Shown: piece by piece, positions 45,341 through 59,314 of the stretch
How the letters are laid out: the number at the start of each line of letters is the position of its first letter
Numbering within the stretch: the first letter of the stretch is position 1
Assembly: GCA_945910005.1 (NCBI GenBank)
Contig: OX246741.1
Coordinates: 296,001-360,000, forward strand
DNA: 64,000 bases
Reading direction: 5' to 3'
Source of the DNA: Isoperla grammatica
Taxonomy: Eukaryota; Arthropoda; Insecta; Plecoptera; Perlodidae
The notes under the pieces: generated by a model
What the model was told of the DNA's origin: nothing
The model's input: only the letters and a program-made list of their open reading frames with translations
The model's database searches: none
Translations under genes and position numbers: made by a program

Positions 45341-48300
45341 CATTTTTTAGATCATTTTATTCCCAAATCAAACATACTTCCACCATACAAAAAATAAACA
45401 TTAATGAAACATAAGAAAACAAATTATAATATATGCATACAAAAACTGAAAACCTTGTTATGGGAAGCTCGCGTAAGGAACGGAATCCTTGTGGTCGAGC
45501 TGACAATGTAAAATAAATATGTATATATAACAGCCAGTCAGTGGAAAGAAAATAATCATAATAAAGCAAAACAAAACGTATACTAATGAAACATTATAAT
45601 TGTAGTTACAAATAGGAACGATAATTTAAAAAAAAAAATAGTTTCAATTAGGAACGTAAGTATAGCACACAAAAAACATACATTGCATTGCATGATAATT
45701 TCGAAAATTTGTTATTGGTACATGACTCAGTGTTCAATGATATAAATATTGGAATTATAATGAGATTCCGACATTATATCGATAATGCCTGACGCCGGTT
45801 TTGACCGAAATTGTGTCACACATTCAATAAATTATTAATGATGATTAGATTATACGGTTTTTGGCCCATTGCCCCACGTACGATTCAAGAGTACACGTAG
45901 CTATAGTACGTCATGTAAGCTAAGGGAAACACGTCCAAACCATTTTAAAATAATTCTTTTATCTCATACTTTCATCTACCGTAAAGCAATCATAAAACGT
46001 GTAAAATGTATAAAAAAAACTTATAAGCCCACCTTTTAAAGTTCACCAAAACATAAACAATAAAACTTTATAGATTTCATGTTGCAATTTACCACTTTTT
46101 ACGATCGGCCAAAAGACTCACGGATAAATTGAAGTGCAGCCATGTCCTTGGTTGATTGGTTTGCGCAGGAGCCGCTGTATAACGTGTACCTGTAATACCT
46201 ATACTGACTGGTCGGTTGGACCAGCCCATCCATCATATACTCGCGCCGCTCATAAATATAAACATATTGGGGGTAGCTGGCGTGACCTGAATGCCGCCCA
46301 CAAATCTATGAGCTCGAGCATTCTGTAAAGAAGATGGTCGGACAACCATTCATTGACGTAAAGAAGATGGATTCACGGGTGTATATACAGCTGGGGCACA
46401 GATTGAGAAAAACTACGCCAGGGAGGGATTTAGAAAATGATTATACGTTATTGCTGTTGTTCTTTTTTTTCTTGTCGAAGTGGAAGAAATGATACGGACG
46501 GGGTATAGGGATGGGATTGGTTGGGCAATACGTTTTCTGCTACGCGTTTACTGTATCCTGCGCATGTTATTGGGACATAAACAGGCCCCAGGCTCAAGGA
46601 AGATTCACATGGTACGGACATGTTTTCATAAAATGAAAAATTTCACAAAGGTCCCAAATTTGTTTTTGTAATCGACTCTATGTATATAAATGTATGGTAT
46701 CGAGTTGTTAGTTAGAAATCTTTAAGTTCATAAAACTTCTCGTTGGACTTGTACAGTTTCTTCTTGTATCCAATGCAGCATGAAATGAGACTAGTGACGT
46801 TCGGGTAACTTGAGCACAACGACTATGCATTTGACCCTAAGTGTCAATGCGTCCGCGAGGAACTGACAACACGTCTAGACATGGTGACATCTACGCAACG
46901 GTTGTGCCAGAAAAGTGTCAGCATGATGACAATATCGACGGGCTAACGCTTTGTCGTACAGACATCATTTGACAGCCCGTGGACCCATCATGTCAATATT
47001 GTTGGCAACAACACAAGATGATGAAAAACTACAAGGTTGTGAGATCTTTCCCCAAGTTGTCCCTTCATTTGCGTTTACTATAGGTCGCAGATCACTGCAG
47101 GAAGTTTCATGCTTTGTAAATCACTTTCATAAGTAGGTCAAACGAACGAAGAACGAATGAAATAAAAAGTGCGTGCTCTCCTTTAGACTAAACTTTATAC
47201 ATTGATTGAGGATTTAGAAAAATAATTAAGGATTCCGTTGGCTGGCTCGTCTGCCCCCCCCCCCCCCCCCCCCCCCGAGCCGCAAGCTGTAGAGAGGAAA
47301 CATCCCCCTGCCCGACGGGGCTGCCTGGGGTGAAAGACGGGATGTTTGGGACATTAATACAGCAGGCTTATGAAAACACGTGGCGGCTCTACAGAAGAAG
47401 ATACTTTATGAATATTTAAACCCAAGAGTCTTCTGATTTCACGGTCTGCCCTCCTGTCTACACGACAGTTGTTGTTTCTATGCGAAGAAAGCACAGCCGA
47501 GACATTCCGTTACGGAAGATTTAAATTTTTGCGCCTTCTAAATTAAATATACGCTGGTAATAATTCCAAAATTTTGTATTCAGTGTTTTGTATAAAATAC
47601 TGGCAAGCGCGAGGGGTCGCGTTGGAAGGGTTTATATGAAACGAGTGTTTATCTTGTGTTTCGAATAGTGTTTACCTTGTGTTCCGAGAGAGAGTTCGTT
47701 GGTTTTGAAACCGTCGAAATTATTTTGTTTGTGTTTTCCATTTAAAATGATGTCACTTGCAAACGTTTGTGAATCAATTACGGGAAATAACTGCGAATAT
47801 GAGGTCTATGGTATTTTATTTACGTGTGGGACGTAAATAACATAGTCAAAAATGTTACTCGTGGCATCATTTATTCCTCGAAATGTCAGTTAAAACACGA
47901 AATGGTGACGATAACATGCACGCAAAGTGTTTTATTTTTCCCCGTGACCGAGTTGAATTCCATTCTGACAATTTCTTTTACAAAACGTGAAAATTTTCTG
48001 GCACGTTTCGTACGGGAAATGCGTTTTGAGAGCCGAGGCAAGATAGACATTTTAACAACGTGTTTCGTTGGCTCGCATGCTCGTCTTACACTTTTTTTAT
48101 TCTTGTTCTCATTCCTGTTCACAGTGACAGGCGTCTTTTCTTTATTAAATACATCATTATCTGTTCGCTTTCTAGTTCGTTCCAATGTTCATGAATGTAC
48201 TACATGCATTGTAGAGTCAATATTGAAAATTAAGTACAGTTATCCCTATTATTTCGTGTCATAATGCTTATTTATTTCGTGTCCCATACAAAATACAGAC

Positions 48301-50380
48301 GGGGAAGGTTGAAACTTCAAAGCATTAGTTTTAATGTCGTAGCTCTTTTGTTATATCCCTTGTGCATTGTTCCCGTTGTCACCGTTGCAAATCAAATTGC
48401 GGATGTGCGCGTTCAAAAGCGAAGCAAATCAGCACAACGATAACTTGACGCCAGCGGTCAGTCTGTCTGTTCCAGTTATCTGGGTGGGTTTATCACCATT
48501 TCTAATGACTGCTATTTGTAATGATTCATTAATATATCATTGAATAAATAATAGAATTATAAATAACTGACGAATACTGGGCGAGAAATAATTAAAGCAA
48601 AAAGTGATTTCAAATTTTCTTCCCGAGTTTGTAGTTTCTGACTCTTTTCGATTACTGGTATCTGCCCACGGTGTTATTACGTTCACTTCGCTCACTTTAT
48701 AACCATCGCGTTATTAATTTCGCATCCCTACAATTTTTTGCTTTTATTTTGTTTGTCATATTTTTTTATTTTCCAGCACAATGCCGCGCACTTGTGGGAT
48801 TTCGCGTCTGTTGCAAATACAGAATTCTAATAATAATTCTGGGAACTAGGGAACAGTTCATATTCATACAACCCACGTGTATAAAATAACACACAATTGA
48901 GTAGCTTTCCTTATATAAAGCTGAAACAACTTTCATGTATTTTCATTGACTGTCCACTGTACGCCCACAGTCTTGGAAAAGTTGGAATTACAAAGCTGGA
49001 TTCTGAGAATTCCACGTGAATACAGTCAACCAAACTTATCAACTCAACGTATGAGAAACATACTGAGAAGTCGTACAAATTATTCATAAAAGAGAACTTG
49101 GGGGTTCAATTTTCTTTTCCTGTGGGCTGGTAAACATAAATGCTCACACAAAAAATAATTTCTCTTCGCTGTATTTAAAGTTAAACTGCCAATTCTAAGC
49201 TATAGTTCTCATTTGTGGATCGCGTATCAGCTGACTATAGTAATAATGGCCCAGGTATTCATCCGAATATGTCGACAAAAATAGTTTGAAAAGCATGGAA
49301 ATGCAGCAGTGTTTTTTGTTCGAATGTTGCAAATGACATTCAAACTTTTGGGATGATGCGGTCGCGGAGCTATATGCCATTTTATAGATAAGAACACAAC
49401 TTGTTTAAATTATCACACTTTTCGAGCTTTTTTTATGTCGAACACTTTTAAAGTCTTTGCATGCATCATTTCCCCATATTAAAAAGTACAACGTATCTAG
49501 AGAAATAGCGCTGTTCCTGCCACATTTCTGTGCCACACAGCGCATTTATTTGACCGGCGAGTTGATAAAGCTTTAAGTTGATTTAAATAAAGCTCTATTT
49601 AGTTTCACACTATTAGTAATGTCGTCTCAACGCTGTCCTCAGTAGAGGATCTCAATAGAAGCCTCATGCATTTACTGTGACGTTGATTATTGTACTTTCT
49701 TCTTCGCTGCTCAACTCGAAAAACTATGAATAGTTTGAAACGCACGGAAATTTTCTGAGTAGTTAAGAAGTTTAATATTACACACTCGGACAATCTTAAA
49801 AGTTTTGCTTTTTCATAGTTTTTTCCGCAGTTCGCCGTGGCAACGAAAAGATCTTTCGAGAACTTTGGTAATTTGATATATTTGAAAACCGTTGAAGCGT
49901 TGGAAAGAAAAAGAGAAAACTTGAAATGAAATCGTCAGCATTTCTTTTCCATTTTCCCTTTTGTTCGAGTTGGTGTAAAATGTTTTAGGCAGAACGTTCT
50001 ACACAAGATGTAGAATTGGATTTTGCGTTGTAAAAATGTAAGCTGGGAAGTTCTCTACTCACAGTGTCGAAAACTTCACATAATTATAGCATCAGGAACG
50101 AGGTGTAAGCTTAGGTTAAGAATTTGTTTGAAACATGTTCATACATGTTTATTAGTAAGAGCTGGAATTTCAATACAACACCGCGAACGCTTTGAAACTT
50201 CATTTTATATATGGTTTGCACAGCTAAGACGAGCTTCCTTTCTACAATATTGTAATGTGGCGAATGGAGAAAGCTTAGTTTGATATGGTATGTGATGTAG
50301 GAGCTTTTTAAAACACCACAATATACCAGACATACCCACATTAACTGTCGTTTGACATGATATAAATGTTGGTTTATGAT
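45341..50380. other. AT-rich DNA without recognised gene
   Basis: The longest frame is 146 codons at 47824-48264 (plus); it has a hydrophobic stretch in the middle but no known motif and a long overlapping frame on the other strand, so it is not called. A C23 tract lies at 47254-47276. A phrase AAAGAAGATGG occurs twice near 46330-46370. No RNA gene found. Confidence 0.45.
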
Positions 50381-50383
50381 TTT

Positions 50384-50605
50384 TACTACAGTGCAATGTA
50401 GTAAAAGTTTAGAAAGCTTCATCAGACATGATGTAAAATGCTAGTTTGTACTTTGTATTACTCCATGATGAAGTCGCAGTGCAGCTTATAAAGCTTTGTT
50501 TTACATGTACAAATGTTTGATGAGCCGCTTTAGCTTTGTAGGCCTACTACAGTGCAATGTAGTGAGAGCTTAGAAAGCTTTGTCTGACATGGTAATGTAG
50601 TGAAA
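50384..50605. repeat. Spaced direct duplication with small palindrome
   Basis: Two copies of about 60 bp, at about 50384-50445 and 50545-50605, share ACTACAGTGCAATGTAGT and TTAGAAAGCTT and a following CAGACATG/TGACATGG region. The core CTACAGTGCAATGTAG is an imperfect palindrome. Origin unknown. Confidence 0.7.
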
Positions 50606-50609
50606 GTAA

Positions 50610-53600
50610 GAGCCTATCTCACTTGAAGGGCGAAGGAAGAATCCTTACAACAGTATATATTATCAAGTGACAGCCATGTAATCCACCTGAACTAAGGATT
50701 TGTAGTTACTTATAGTAGTTATTGAACAGATGAATCGTTTTCTCTCTTCCTTTATACACCATTCGTTTGACGAGAGTACAGCGTAGTTAAAAATAGCGCC
50801 ACATTTATATTTTGTAATTATAATTTTAGGAACGCTACACAATATTGAAAAGGTGAGAAATTAGAGGCGGTGGTTTTGTAATACTAAAAATTAGATAAAC
50901 AAAATTTCAAATAGAGCAAATAATTATACAGTTATTAAGAAAGCCAACTTTGATTGGCTTCCCTGATGACAACCGTTCATGTTTTGAGTGGCAACCATGT
51001 TTTGACAATGTAGTCCATTGCGCAATGTTGAATAAATGTCTTAATATCCAACCACTATTATTGCATTTTCAATTGTATATTGTTCTAAACTAAACACAAT
51101 AACTGAGCCCCACCCAATTTTGTACTTAATTCACACCCGTGAGATCTATTGTTTCTATTGGAGATAAAACGACTTCAACTAAGAAAACGTCAACATTGTC
51201 TAGTGAAGGAAAATGTTGACGTTTCCTTTCCTTGCCTCCATTGTTTACAGACAGCGCACGATCCACACATTACAAAACTTATAAACAAACAACAGACTAG
51301 TAAGTAGTAATGTAGCGAGACAATACTGTAATCAAATGAATCAAACGCACGGAACGAGTTAGAGAGACAAAGGAGAAGTGAGGAAGTCAACTCCCCAAAC
51401 ATCTGACGTAAGGAAGGAGCGAACCCTACTCGACATTGTTTGTTCGATGACGTCACGATTAGTGTTGCACTTGTGAGTGAGAAAAATAAATTAATGTTGA
51501 CGTTCACAAAAGATAAAGTTATCGGTCCTGAAGCGCATCAACGCTTTTGGTGAGTGGAATCGACGTGAAGAACGATTAAATTATGAGTTGTAATTTTATA
51601 AGCATTACTCTTTCACAAATGTGTACCCACTTTTAATAAATACATCCCACATATCAACTATATGTATAGAATAAGTGTCTGAGGAGCTTTGTCTAACCTC
51701 AATCTAGACCGTCGCCGTGAAAAGCATTTTCCGCAAATACACTTTAGTTTTCATTTCTCAAACCACCACATTGTTTGAGTTGACGTTATTTATAAAGTAA
51801 CATTCCACTTCCAAATTCCAATCTAAATTATTTACAGGCGAAACGACAATTATGGGCATGCGCTCTCGTAGACTATTTTCTCTTTTTGCGTCGAAAGTAT
51901 TTTCGATTGTAATTGGATGAAACAACATTGGTAAAACATAAAAGTTTGATTTGCCTGTGTTGTAAAATTCATTAAGTTGGTTACTGTAGATTGAACTGTG
52001 TAATGAAGCCAATAAATAGCCAAGCACAACACACAACAGCATAGGAAAAACGACAAAACATGCACGCATAATGATCCTGCTGGATTGGCTTTTTACACAT
52101 GGTATGGTACACTACACACTGTGTGGTACACACTGGTACACGTATGGTACTCTAGCATGTACACAATGTCGTTACATTAATTCAATGTCTAACTTGTTTA
52201 GTTAAAAAGTGATTTACTAATCAGGAAAATAAATGTAATTACAATTTACAATGAACCACTAATAGAAACACGGAACAAAATAAAATAAAATATCAATTAA
52301 GATACCAAAACAACAGCAATAAAAGAGAGAAAAACTGTACCGGTATATTATTTACTTGAAAACTGAGAAACTTTGAAATTAGAAACGCTTTTAGCTCCGT
52401 GAGAAAAACAGGAAGGAAAAGTAAGTAATGCGCCCCAACTGTCCAGAGCAATAACCATAAAACAAGTGAGTAAATGCAAAATAATGCCGGTATTTTTCCC
52501 AGCATACTTCAAGAGTAATCAACACAAGACTTGCTCGAGTTATTTATCGCTCACTCCCAGATCTTAGCTTCTGCACCCCCTTCCACCCCCACCCCCCGCA
52601 GGGCAGGGTGGAAGCAACCGGCTTACATGCACTGTTCAAAGTAGAAATTAAATTTTCATGCAGCTCACAGAGCTGCTGATCTTTTCAATCTTAGACGCGC
52701 TAAAATATGGAAAATAAGTTTTCTAACACATCGGGTCGAGCGACGGAGAACTCTTTCGGTACTCTTAACTCTAAGCGGTGACGATGTAGCTAACCTAATC
52801 GAGATGGTGAAAGCATGATTGATATGTAAAGACAAAACAAATAACTTATATTCTGTGTCTCGCTTTGATTCGGTCACATTCAATGTTTGTCTGTAACAAA
52901 ACACTGGAGTGATTAGTCTACGGACGCTATCGTAGAACTATGTACACAGGTTAGTACTTTTTTATCCACGCGATGATTTGAGGATACATCAAAACGTACC
53001 CTGGCCCAGAATGTGTTCGCCCACCAAGCTCAGATGCCAGTAGGCCAATATGTTGATGGTAGAGATAACGAAGCTTGTACCGCAGACCCAAACCACAGAT
53101 AACGGATTGTCTGTGTCCAAGCAACGCACCTGTTTTATCATAGCTAGTATACATCTCCATGTAGATTACAACCCTTCAAGAGAGCTCGCCTCTGTACGAA
53201 CCCTCGCCACGTCAGCAACATCCGAGGACCCCACACGGTTCTATACGAACCTAATGTATATATATACATACGTCCCTCCGTATTATTGTTGTCCATGATT
53301 CGGCTACGTGACAATCCTGTCGATAGCTCTGTTAGTCTTGCTCTATATTCATGCGCGAACGAGGGAGTATTCCCAGACTCAATTCCCAGAAATTGTAAGA
53401 AAAAGCACCGCGGGAGAGCGACAAGTCCCCGAAGTGCCCTGTAGTCCCGTAATCGCGCAGGAGACTCGAACTACAAAGTGGATGGCGGCCAACGAGAACA
53501 ATACGCAATGACGCGTGATCAGCTAAATAGACAAGTTGCAAACACTTGTTGAATAATAAGTCTGTTGGACCGGGAGGCAAATAACTACAATTTCACACAC

Positions 53601-54185
53601 TCACTTTGCAGTAAAGTCGAAGCTCCTCTCCACCTACGACCAAGGGTGTGTTTACGCAATGCGCATGGCGGCTATACCGGGTGCCACAATGGCAGCGATT
53701 GGTACTTCATTGTTACAATGTTTCAGCTGCCGTTTGGTTGAAATTCAACTGTTGTCTCCCTCATTTTGGTTAGCTATTATTACTTGCAAGCAACGTTAAG
53801 ACACTCCCTCGTCTCGGCCACTGTGCGGCTTACAATGGCCCACACGTCAGCAACAAGCATCATGCACACCTTGGAGTGGGGCCGGGGAAACAGTGGAAAC
53901 AGCCATCATTACCGAACACAGACAGACTATTAAAACAAACGACCGCTACCCCACAATATGTCCGTTCAAACAACAATTAATAATATTTCGTATCTACATT
54001 TACAGCGGTGCCTGAATTTAATCGCGTCCAACTGAATTAGATGGGCTCGGAATTACCATTTCATTTCCCCAAGGCGGAATTTCATTAAACGTTTTAAATT
54101 TTTAATGAAACGAATCTAATGAACCCAAAGCGGCGAGAGTTTTCATTATGCAAACTGTAAAGAGTGACGCCGATGTGGGACGGTT
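50610..54185. other. Unannotated DNA
   Basis: No gene recognised. GGTACAC and GTATGGTAC words repeat loosely at about 52098-52152. The patch 53.3-53.8 kb is somewhat richer in GC. Frames reach about 105 codons and overlap on both strands. Confidence 0.4.
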
Positions 54186-54267
54186 GGACGGTCAGCCACC
54201 GTCAGCTACCGTCAGCTACCGTCAGCTACGGTCAGCTACCGTCAGCTACGGTCAGCTACGGTCAGCA
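54186..54267. repeat. 10-bp minisatellite (GTCAGCTACC)n
   Basis: About eight copies of GTCAGCTACC/GTCAGCTACG, starting with a GTCAGCCACC variant and ending GTCAGCAAAG. Confidence 0.93.
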
Positions 54268-54274
54268 AAGATTC

Positions 54275-54467
54275 GATTTTAAAAATCTTAATAAAACACT
54301 ACTACAATATGTAGATCGTATATACACATTTCCTATTTAAAAGTGTATACGATTAGTACCTTTATCTATGCTACCTTTATGTTGTGTATAAACTTACTAT
54401 TCTTATGTACATATTTATGTTAAGATATGAGAATAAAATGGATTTTTGATTTGATTTGATTTCCAAC
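54275..54467 (+). mobile_element. Probable LINE 3' end
   Basis: An AT-rich stretch ending GAGAATAAAATGGATTTTTG and then TTGATTTGATTTGATTT, a 5-bp tail repeat. This tail style, AATAAAATGGATTT followed by TTGAT repeats, is characteristic of 3' ends of CR1/L2-type LINEs in invertebrates. No coding sequence is attached, as in a strongly 5'-truncated copy. It is not the same family as the (AAAT)n-tailed LINE downstream. Confidence 0.5.
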
Positions 54468-54874
54468 ATTCATAAGCAGACCTGCGCTCAGCAATTTATG
54501 TCGAAACGTTGTCAATGCAATTAAAATGCAATCAGAAAACAAATCTACCAAATCAAGACTACACTAATTAATTTAGTCTATAACACAACATTTCCCATAT
54601 AATATTTCGTACAATTTAATTCTATTGAATTTACATAGCATGTTCATTTGTGAATAGCTCATCGCTCGCAATTACTGTTCCCAGTTCGCAATATAACTGA
54701 ACTTCTCGTTTCACTAATCAATACTCAATACTTTGGGCACATACTAATCAGAAAACATTTCTCCCAACTCGCTTAGAGTGTCCACGAGTTCAGAAGGGGT
54801 GGGAGGGGGGAGGGGTAGTTGAATGTGCCCATTAAAACTATTATGGGAATCTACCAGTGCTTCGTAACAACCGA

Positions 54875-54960
54875 CAGAGGTGGCTTAGAGCTAAACCAGT
54901 TCTATTCCGGCCAAAGACAATCTTGACTGAAGGTTTTCCTCAGTCATAAGGCGAACCTAC
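54875..54960 (+). mobile_element. SINE fragment (same body as at 41.6 kb)
   Basis: GACAGAGGTGGCTTAGAGCT resembles a decayed A box region, followed by a body with ATCTTGACTGAAGGTTTTC and CTCAGTCATAAGGCGAA, which matches the SINE body on the minus strand at 41.54-41.61 kb. The B box is eroded (GTTCTATTCCGGCC). Confidence 0.65.
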
Positions 54961-55261
54961 AAGACAGCTCACACCACAAGGTCATGCCGTGGTCGCAGGG
55001 ATGCCAAACAGGGCATTATTGTTACGTAGGCCTTTTAGATAGCTTATTAATTGGAACTACTATTTTTTAATTATTAACTACACGAATCAGTCACACTTAA
55101 GTATCCAGTATACTCCTGGTTTTGCCGGCGTGGTGACCGTACCGATTGAACTATTGTTGAAAATAGCTCATTTGACAGCTATTGTAGCCTAGATTCATAA
55201 TATCAACAACATTTTGTTTACTTTTTGACATTAAGGCATTTGATTTGTATAATTTTGAGTA
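54961..55261. other. Flank or 5' UTR of LINE
   Basis: The 5' end of the downstream LINE cannot be fixed by reading; part of this stretch may be its 5' UTR. Nothing else recognised. Confidence 0.3.
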
Positions 55262-55330
55262 TTGGAAACTATTACTGTTAGATTTCATTCACTAGTTATT
55301 TTATATCTCAAATCAATATTATTTATCATC

Positions 55331-58300
55331 ATGGTGCGTCGTTGTGTCCAATGTAAATTGAAGAAGAACTATAAAACTTTAAGTTTGCAGTGCTGCGTAT
55401 GTGAAGACTTTTATCATAGGACTTGTTTGAATCTGAACTTGGAGACATTTTATATGGTGCGGGATCAGTGGGAGTGTAAATCGTGTGTACAGAACTTCAC
55501 TAGCTCCCACTGCATTGAGTGTGGTTTGGAAGAGGTCTACACTAAGAAGAATGATGTACCTACTGGAGGAATTGCGCCTGGCTGGTATTGTATGAATTGC
55601 TTATTTCCACCTCCGGATGTTCATGATATTTTTACATCTTGTCTTAGGTCTAATGATTATGAACCATTAAATGATATGTTTGTTCCAGAGGTAACATCTT
55701 TTCAGAAGGGTTTGAAGTTAGGTCACCTTAATATTCGTAAGTTAGATAAATACATTGATCAATTGCGACTTATTATTGATACATACAAATTTGATATATT
55801 TGCTTGTTCTGAAACGTTTTTAGATGAGTCTGTTCCAGATGGTTTCATTTCGATCTCCAACTACAAGATGCTGCGGTTTGATCGGGTAAGGGAAGGAGGA
55901 GGTTTGATTATTTATATTGCTGAAAGATTTATGTTTAATGTCATTGATAGTGTTATCACTTTTCCCCTAGATGTGGAATTACAGTCCGTCAAGTTCTGGT
56001 GTGCTCATATGAAACCTATGGTATTTTCAGTTGTTTATAAACCCCCTCATGTTAAAACCGAAGACTTTTCTGGGCCTTTTGATAGTTTAGTAAGTACTTT
56101 AGTTACATATTATAATGAGATTTTCATTCTAGGTGACTTCAACATTGATCTACAAACGAAGACTGCTCCAGTCAATCGATTTAAGTTTCTCACTAGGTCT
56201 CGTGGGCTAGTGCAATTAGTTAAATCCAATACAAGAGTTAATGTTAAGTCATCTAGTTTAATTGACCACATTTATGTTTCTCGTAATGATAATGTTATTC
56301 AATCAGGTATAATAAGTGTAGGTATTAGTGACCATGAGTTAATTTATTGCATTCGTAAAATTAATCGACAGAAGTTTCTTCCTAAGCTGGTTAATACCAG
56401 AAATTTTAAAAATATTGATTGGGAACAGGTAAATAGTGATATTTTGAGTGGGCCCTTTGAGCAAATTAATATGATGGTAAGTGCTAATGATAAATTAGAA
56501 TTATTTAATAATATTATTTTGGACACTCTTAATAATCATGCACCAATTTTGAAGTTACGAGTAAAAGGAAAATCGGCTCCATGGTTATCTTCAGAAATTA
56601 GAAGATGGATGCACAGGAGGGACCACTTGCGGAAACAATTCCGTACTTCGAGACAGCAATCCACATGGGATGAGTATAAACATACTCGGAACAAGGTAAA
56701 TAATTGCATTCGGTTTTCTAAACGTGAGTATTTTAAGTCATCTTTTGATACTGATATTTCTTCGAAATCTTTATGGTCGGTTTATAATAAGTTAACGGGT
56801 AATAAATCTAAACAAGGCTGTAATATTTCGTCTTTAAGTGAAAATGGAGTGTCTTACACATCTAATCATGAAATTTGTAGTCTGTTGCAGAAGAGTTTTT
56901 TAGTAAACACTACAGATTACTCCAAAGATATTGGTGAGTTTCGTGATTTGAGTGTACGGGAAGCTGGAAGTCGTCCATTTAAACAGGTAACCAATGATGA
57001 AGTTATTTCTGCAATTCGTAGTCTTAAAAATAATAGTGCTGCAGCTTCTTGGGAAGTGTCATGTATTGTTTTTAAGAAATGCTCTTCTATAGTTGGTTTG
57101 TTGGCTGTTTTAATATCTCATTTCTTTTTCATAGGTGTTTTCCCGACATGACTAAAATTGGCTAAGGTAACACCCATTTATAAGGGTAAAGGTAAGAAAG
57201 ATGATAGAAATTCATATCGGCCAATTTCTACTCTTCCGATAGTGGGTAAAATAATAGAAAAAATTTTGTATAAAAGATTGCTGAATGAAATTGATTTATC
57301 TATAGGTTTAAGTACTAATCAGCATGGTTTCAGAAAAGGACGATCGACTCAGAGTGCTCTTTTGGCGTTCACTGATTTCATTTCGAAGAAGATTGACTGT
57401 CGAAATGGCAAGGTAGGTGCTGTGTTTGTTGATCTTAGAAAAGCATTTGATTCGGTACCCATTTTACCTCTTTTAAAAAAGTTGAAAGCTAGATATAGTG
57501 TTAGCCCACATTTGTTAGCTATTCTCTCAGATTATTTTCTAAATAGGCAAATGTTTATAAATCTACCTAATTATTCGTCAGATTTTATAGATATTCTGTG
57601 TGGAGTTCCCCAAGGTTCAGTTTTGGGGCCACTTTTATTTATTCTTTACATTGATGATATATCTGATATAATGTCTGGTATTTCTTATTTGTTGTATGCT
57701 GATGATTTGGTTTTTTATTTAGAAGGTACAAATACCGAAGAAATTGTCAGGAGGCTTCAAGAAATTTTAAGAAGAATGGATAACTGGTTTCTGAGTCAGG
57801 AACTCAATATTAATTATAGTAAAACTAATTTTATGATTTTTCATAAGGCTAATGATAATACTGTGAATAGATTTCCTCAAGTGTTAACTTGTAATGGTAA
57901 CATTATTTCTAGAGTATTTGAATATAAGTATCTTGGTGTTTATTTAGACTGTAGTCTTACTTTTAAAAGGCACTATGAATATGTTTGTAATAGGGTGTCT
58001 TCAGCAATAGGTATGATTGTAAGAATGAAGAGATTTGTGACTGAGAGAATGCTGAGATTACTTGTTGATTCGTATGTTCACTCTATAATTGATTATTGTT
58101 TAGTTGTGTGGGCTGTTCGACCATCTGCAGATTATATTGTGCTGCAAAGAAGAATAGACCATTTATTTGATGAAGTTCCTTTCCACCAAGACATGCAGGA
58201 CAATTTTTTGACAATTGATGAGCGAATGAAGTTCCATGTGCTGGTAAATACTTTTAAGATGATGAAATGTATGTATTTAGATGTTATGCCAACTATGTTT

Positions 58301-58519
58301 AATTTTGTTGAACGTACTCGTGATTCTATATTAACTTTTACTTTACAGGTTCCTATAATGAATTCCGAGTCGTTCCGCAGGTCATTCTTGTACAGAGGTG
58401 TACACTTCTGGAATTCCCTTCCGCATGATCTTCGAAGCCAGTTTGTGAGATTGCGGCTCCTAGAATTTAGGAATAAGATTGAGTCTGTAATTCTTAAGAT
58501 GAGAGTTAAGCGTGTTTAA
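55331..58519 (+). pseudogene. LINE PHD-endonuclease-RT polyprotein, one in-frame stop
   Basis: The likely start is ATG 55331 (MVRRCVQC), because the zinc-binding region starts at once; an in-frame ATG exists at 55262. Order: a PHD-like cysteine/histidine cluster (CVQC, CCVC, HRTC, CKSC, then CIEC and CMNC; residues about 5-92); an APE-type endonuclease at about 130-350 (LGHLNIRKL, the SETFLDES segment with its catalytic Glu, ILGDFNIDL, IDHIYVS and SDHELIY); then the reverse transcriptase (KVTPIYKGKGKKD, QHGFRKGRSTQ, FVDLRKAFDSV, GVPQGSVLGPLLF, and YADD near 57692). A single TGA at 57149-57151 interrupts the frame just before the RT palm, at FPT-stop-LKLAK; the frame then resumes in phase to 58519 with no other stop or frameshift. 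All catalytic motifs I checked are intact, so loss of activity is recent. Confidence 0.94.
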
Positions 58520-58816
58520 GTTAAGATTGTTCTACTGTAAGTGGTTTTTCATCTGTTTTAGATGGAGATGATTGTTGGTCTGCTGGGAATCTACATCCGA
58601 TTTCCTGAATTCTCTTGATTCAGTTTGATCTCTACTTATAATTGGTTCTCGGATCAAGTTTTTCAAGACCATCTTTCTTTCAAGATTCGAAGTGAAGATA
58701 GAAGGCGTGTGCTGTTTCCCGGGTTGCTTTTACGTGGAATTTTATTTTTCCCAGATTGCAGTTTCTGATTTTTTGCAATCCTCATTTCGTTTGAGTTGGG
58801 ACCGTTAACAAATCAG

Positions 58817-58975
58817 TTTTTCTTTTTTTCTTTTTTCATTTTTCTTTTTTCTTTTTTCTTTTTCTTTTTTCTTTTTTCTTTTTTCTTTTTTTTTTTTCTT
58901 TTTTCTTTATCCTTTTTCTTTTTTCTTTTTTCTTTTTTCTTTTCTTTCTTCTTTTTTCTCTTCTTTTTCACTTTT
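58817..58975 (+). repeat. T-rich (CTTTTTT)n tract in LINE 3' UTR
   Basis: A run of TTTTTTC-type units with scattered C, inside the 3' UTR of the LINE, followed at 59052-59072 by an uninterrupted T run. Spurious Phe-rich (plus) and Lys-rich (minus) frames result. Confidence 0.85.
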
Positions 58976-59282
58976 ATATATATACATGTATTTATTTTTT
59001 CCAACATTTTTTTTTTGTTTCTTCATGTTCTTTCTTATTTGCATACTTCTATTTTTTTTTTTTTTTTTTTTTTAATATGTTGAATTTCCACTTCATGTGA
59101 TTTTATTTCATTTCTCAATTATTTTTTCTTGTTCTTGATTATATTTTATATAGTTCAGTAGTTTGTTTTGTTTTTGTTGTTATTGTTATTTATGATTTCA
59201 TTACTATTCATTGTTTGCATAGCTTAGTTTTATTTAAGGTCCTCCTTTGTAAATCAGTTTTTATAACTGAATAGGATAGACA

Positions 59283-59314
<32 letters not shown>

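Noticed and set aside
44824..45414. Frames of 131-196 codons in all three plus frames
   Set aside because: All three frames are open at once over a tandem repeat; no frame is preferred.
47824..48264. 146-codon frame with a hydrophobic segment
   Set aside because: No known motif, a long overlapping frame on the other strand, and no promoter or splice context that I can support.
58813..59083. Phe-rich and Lys-rich proteins
   Set aside because: Translations of the T-rich tract in the LINE 3' UTR.
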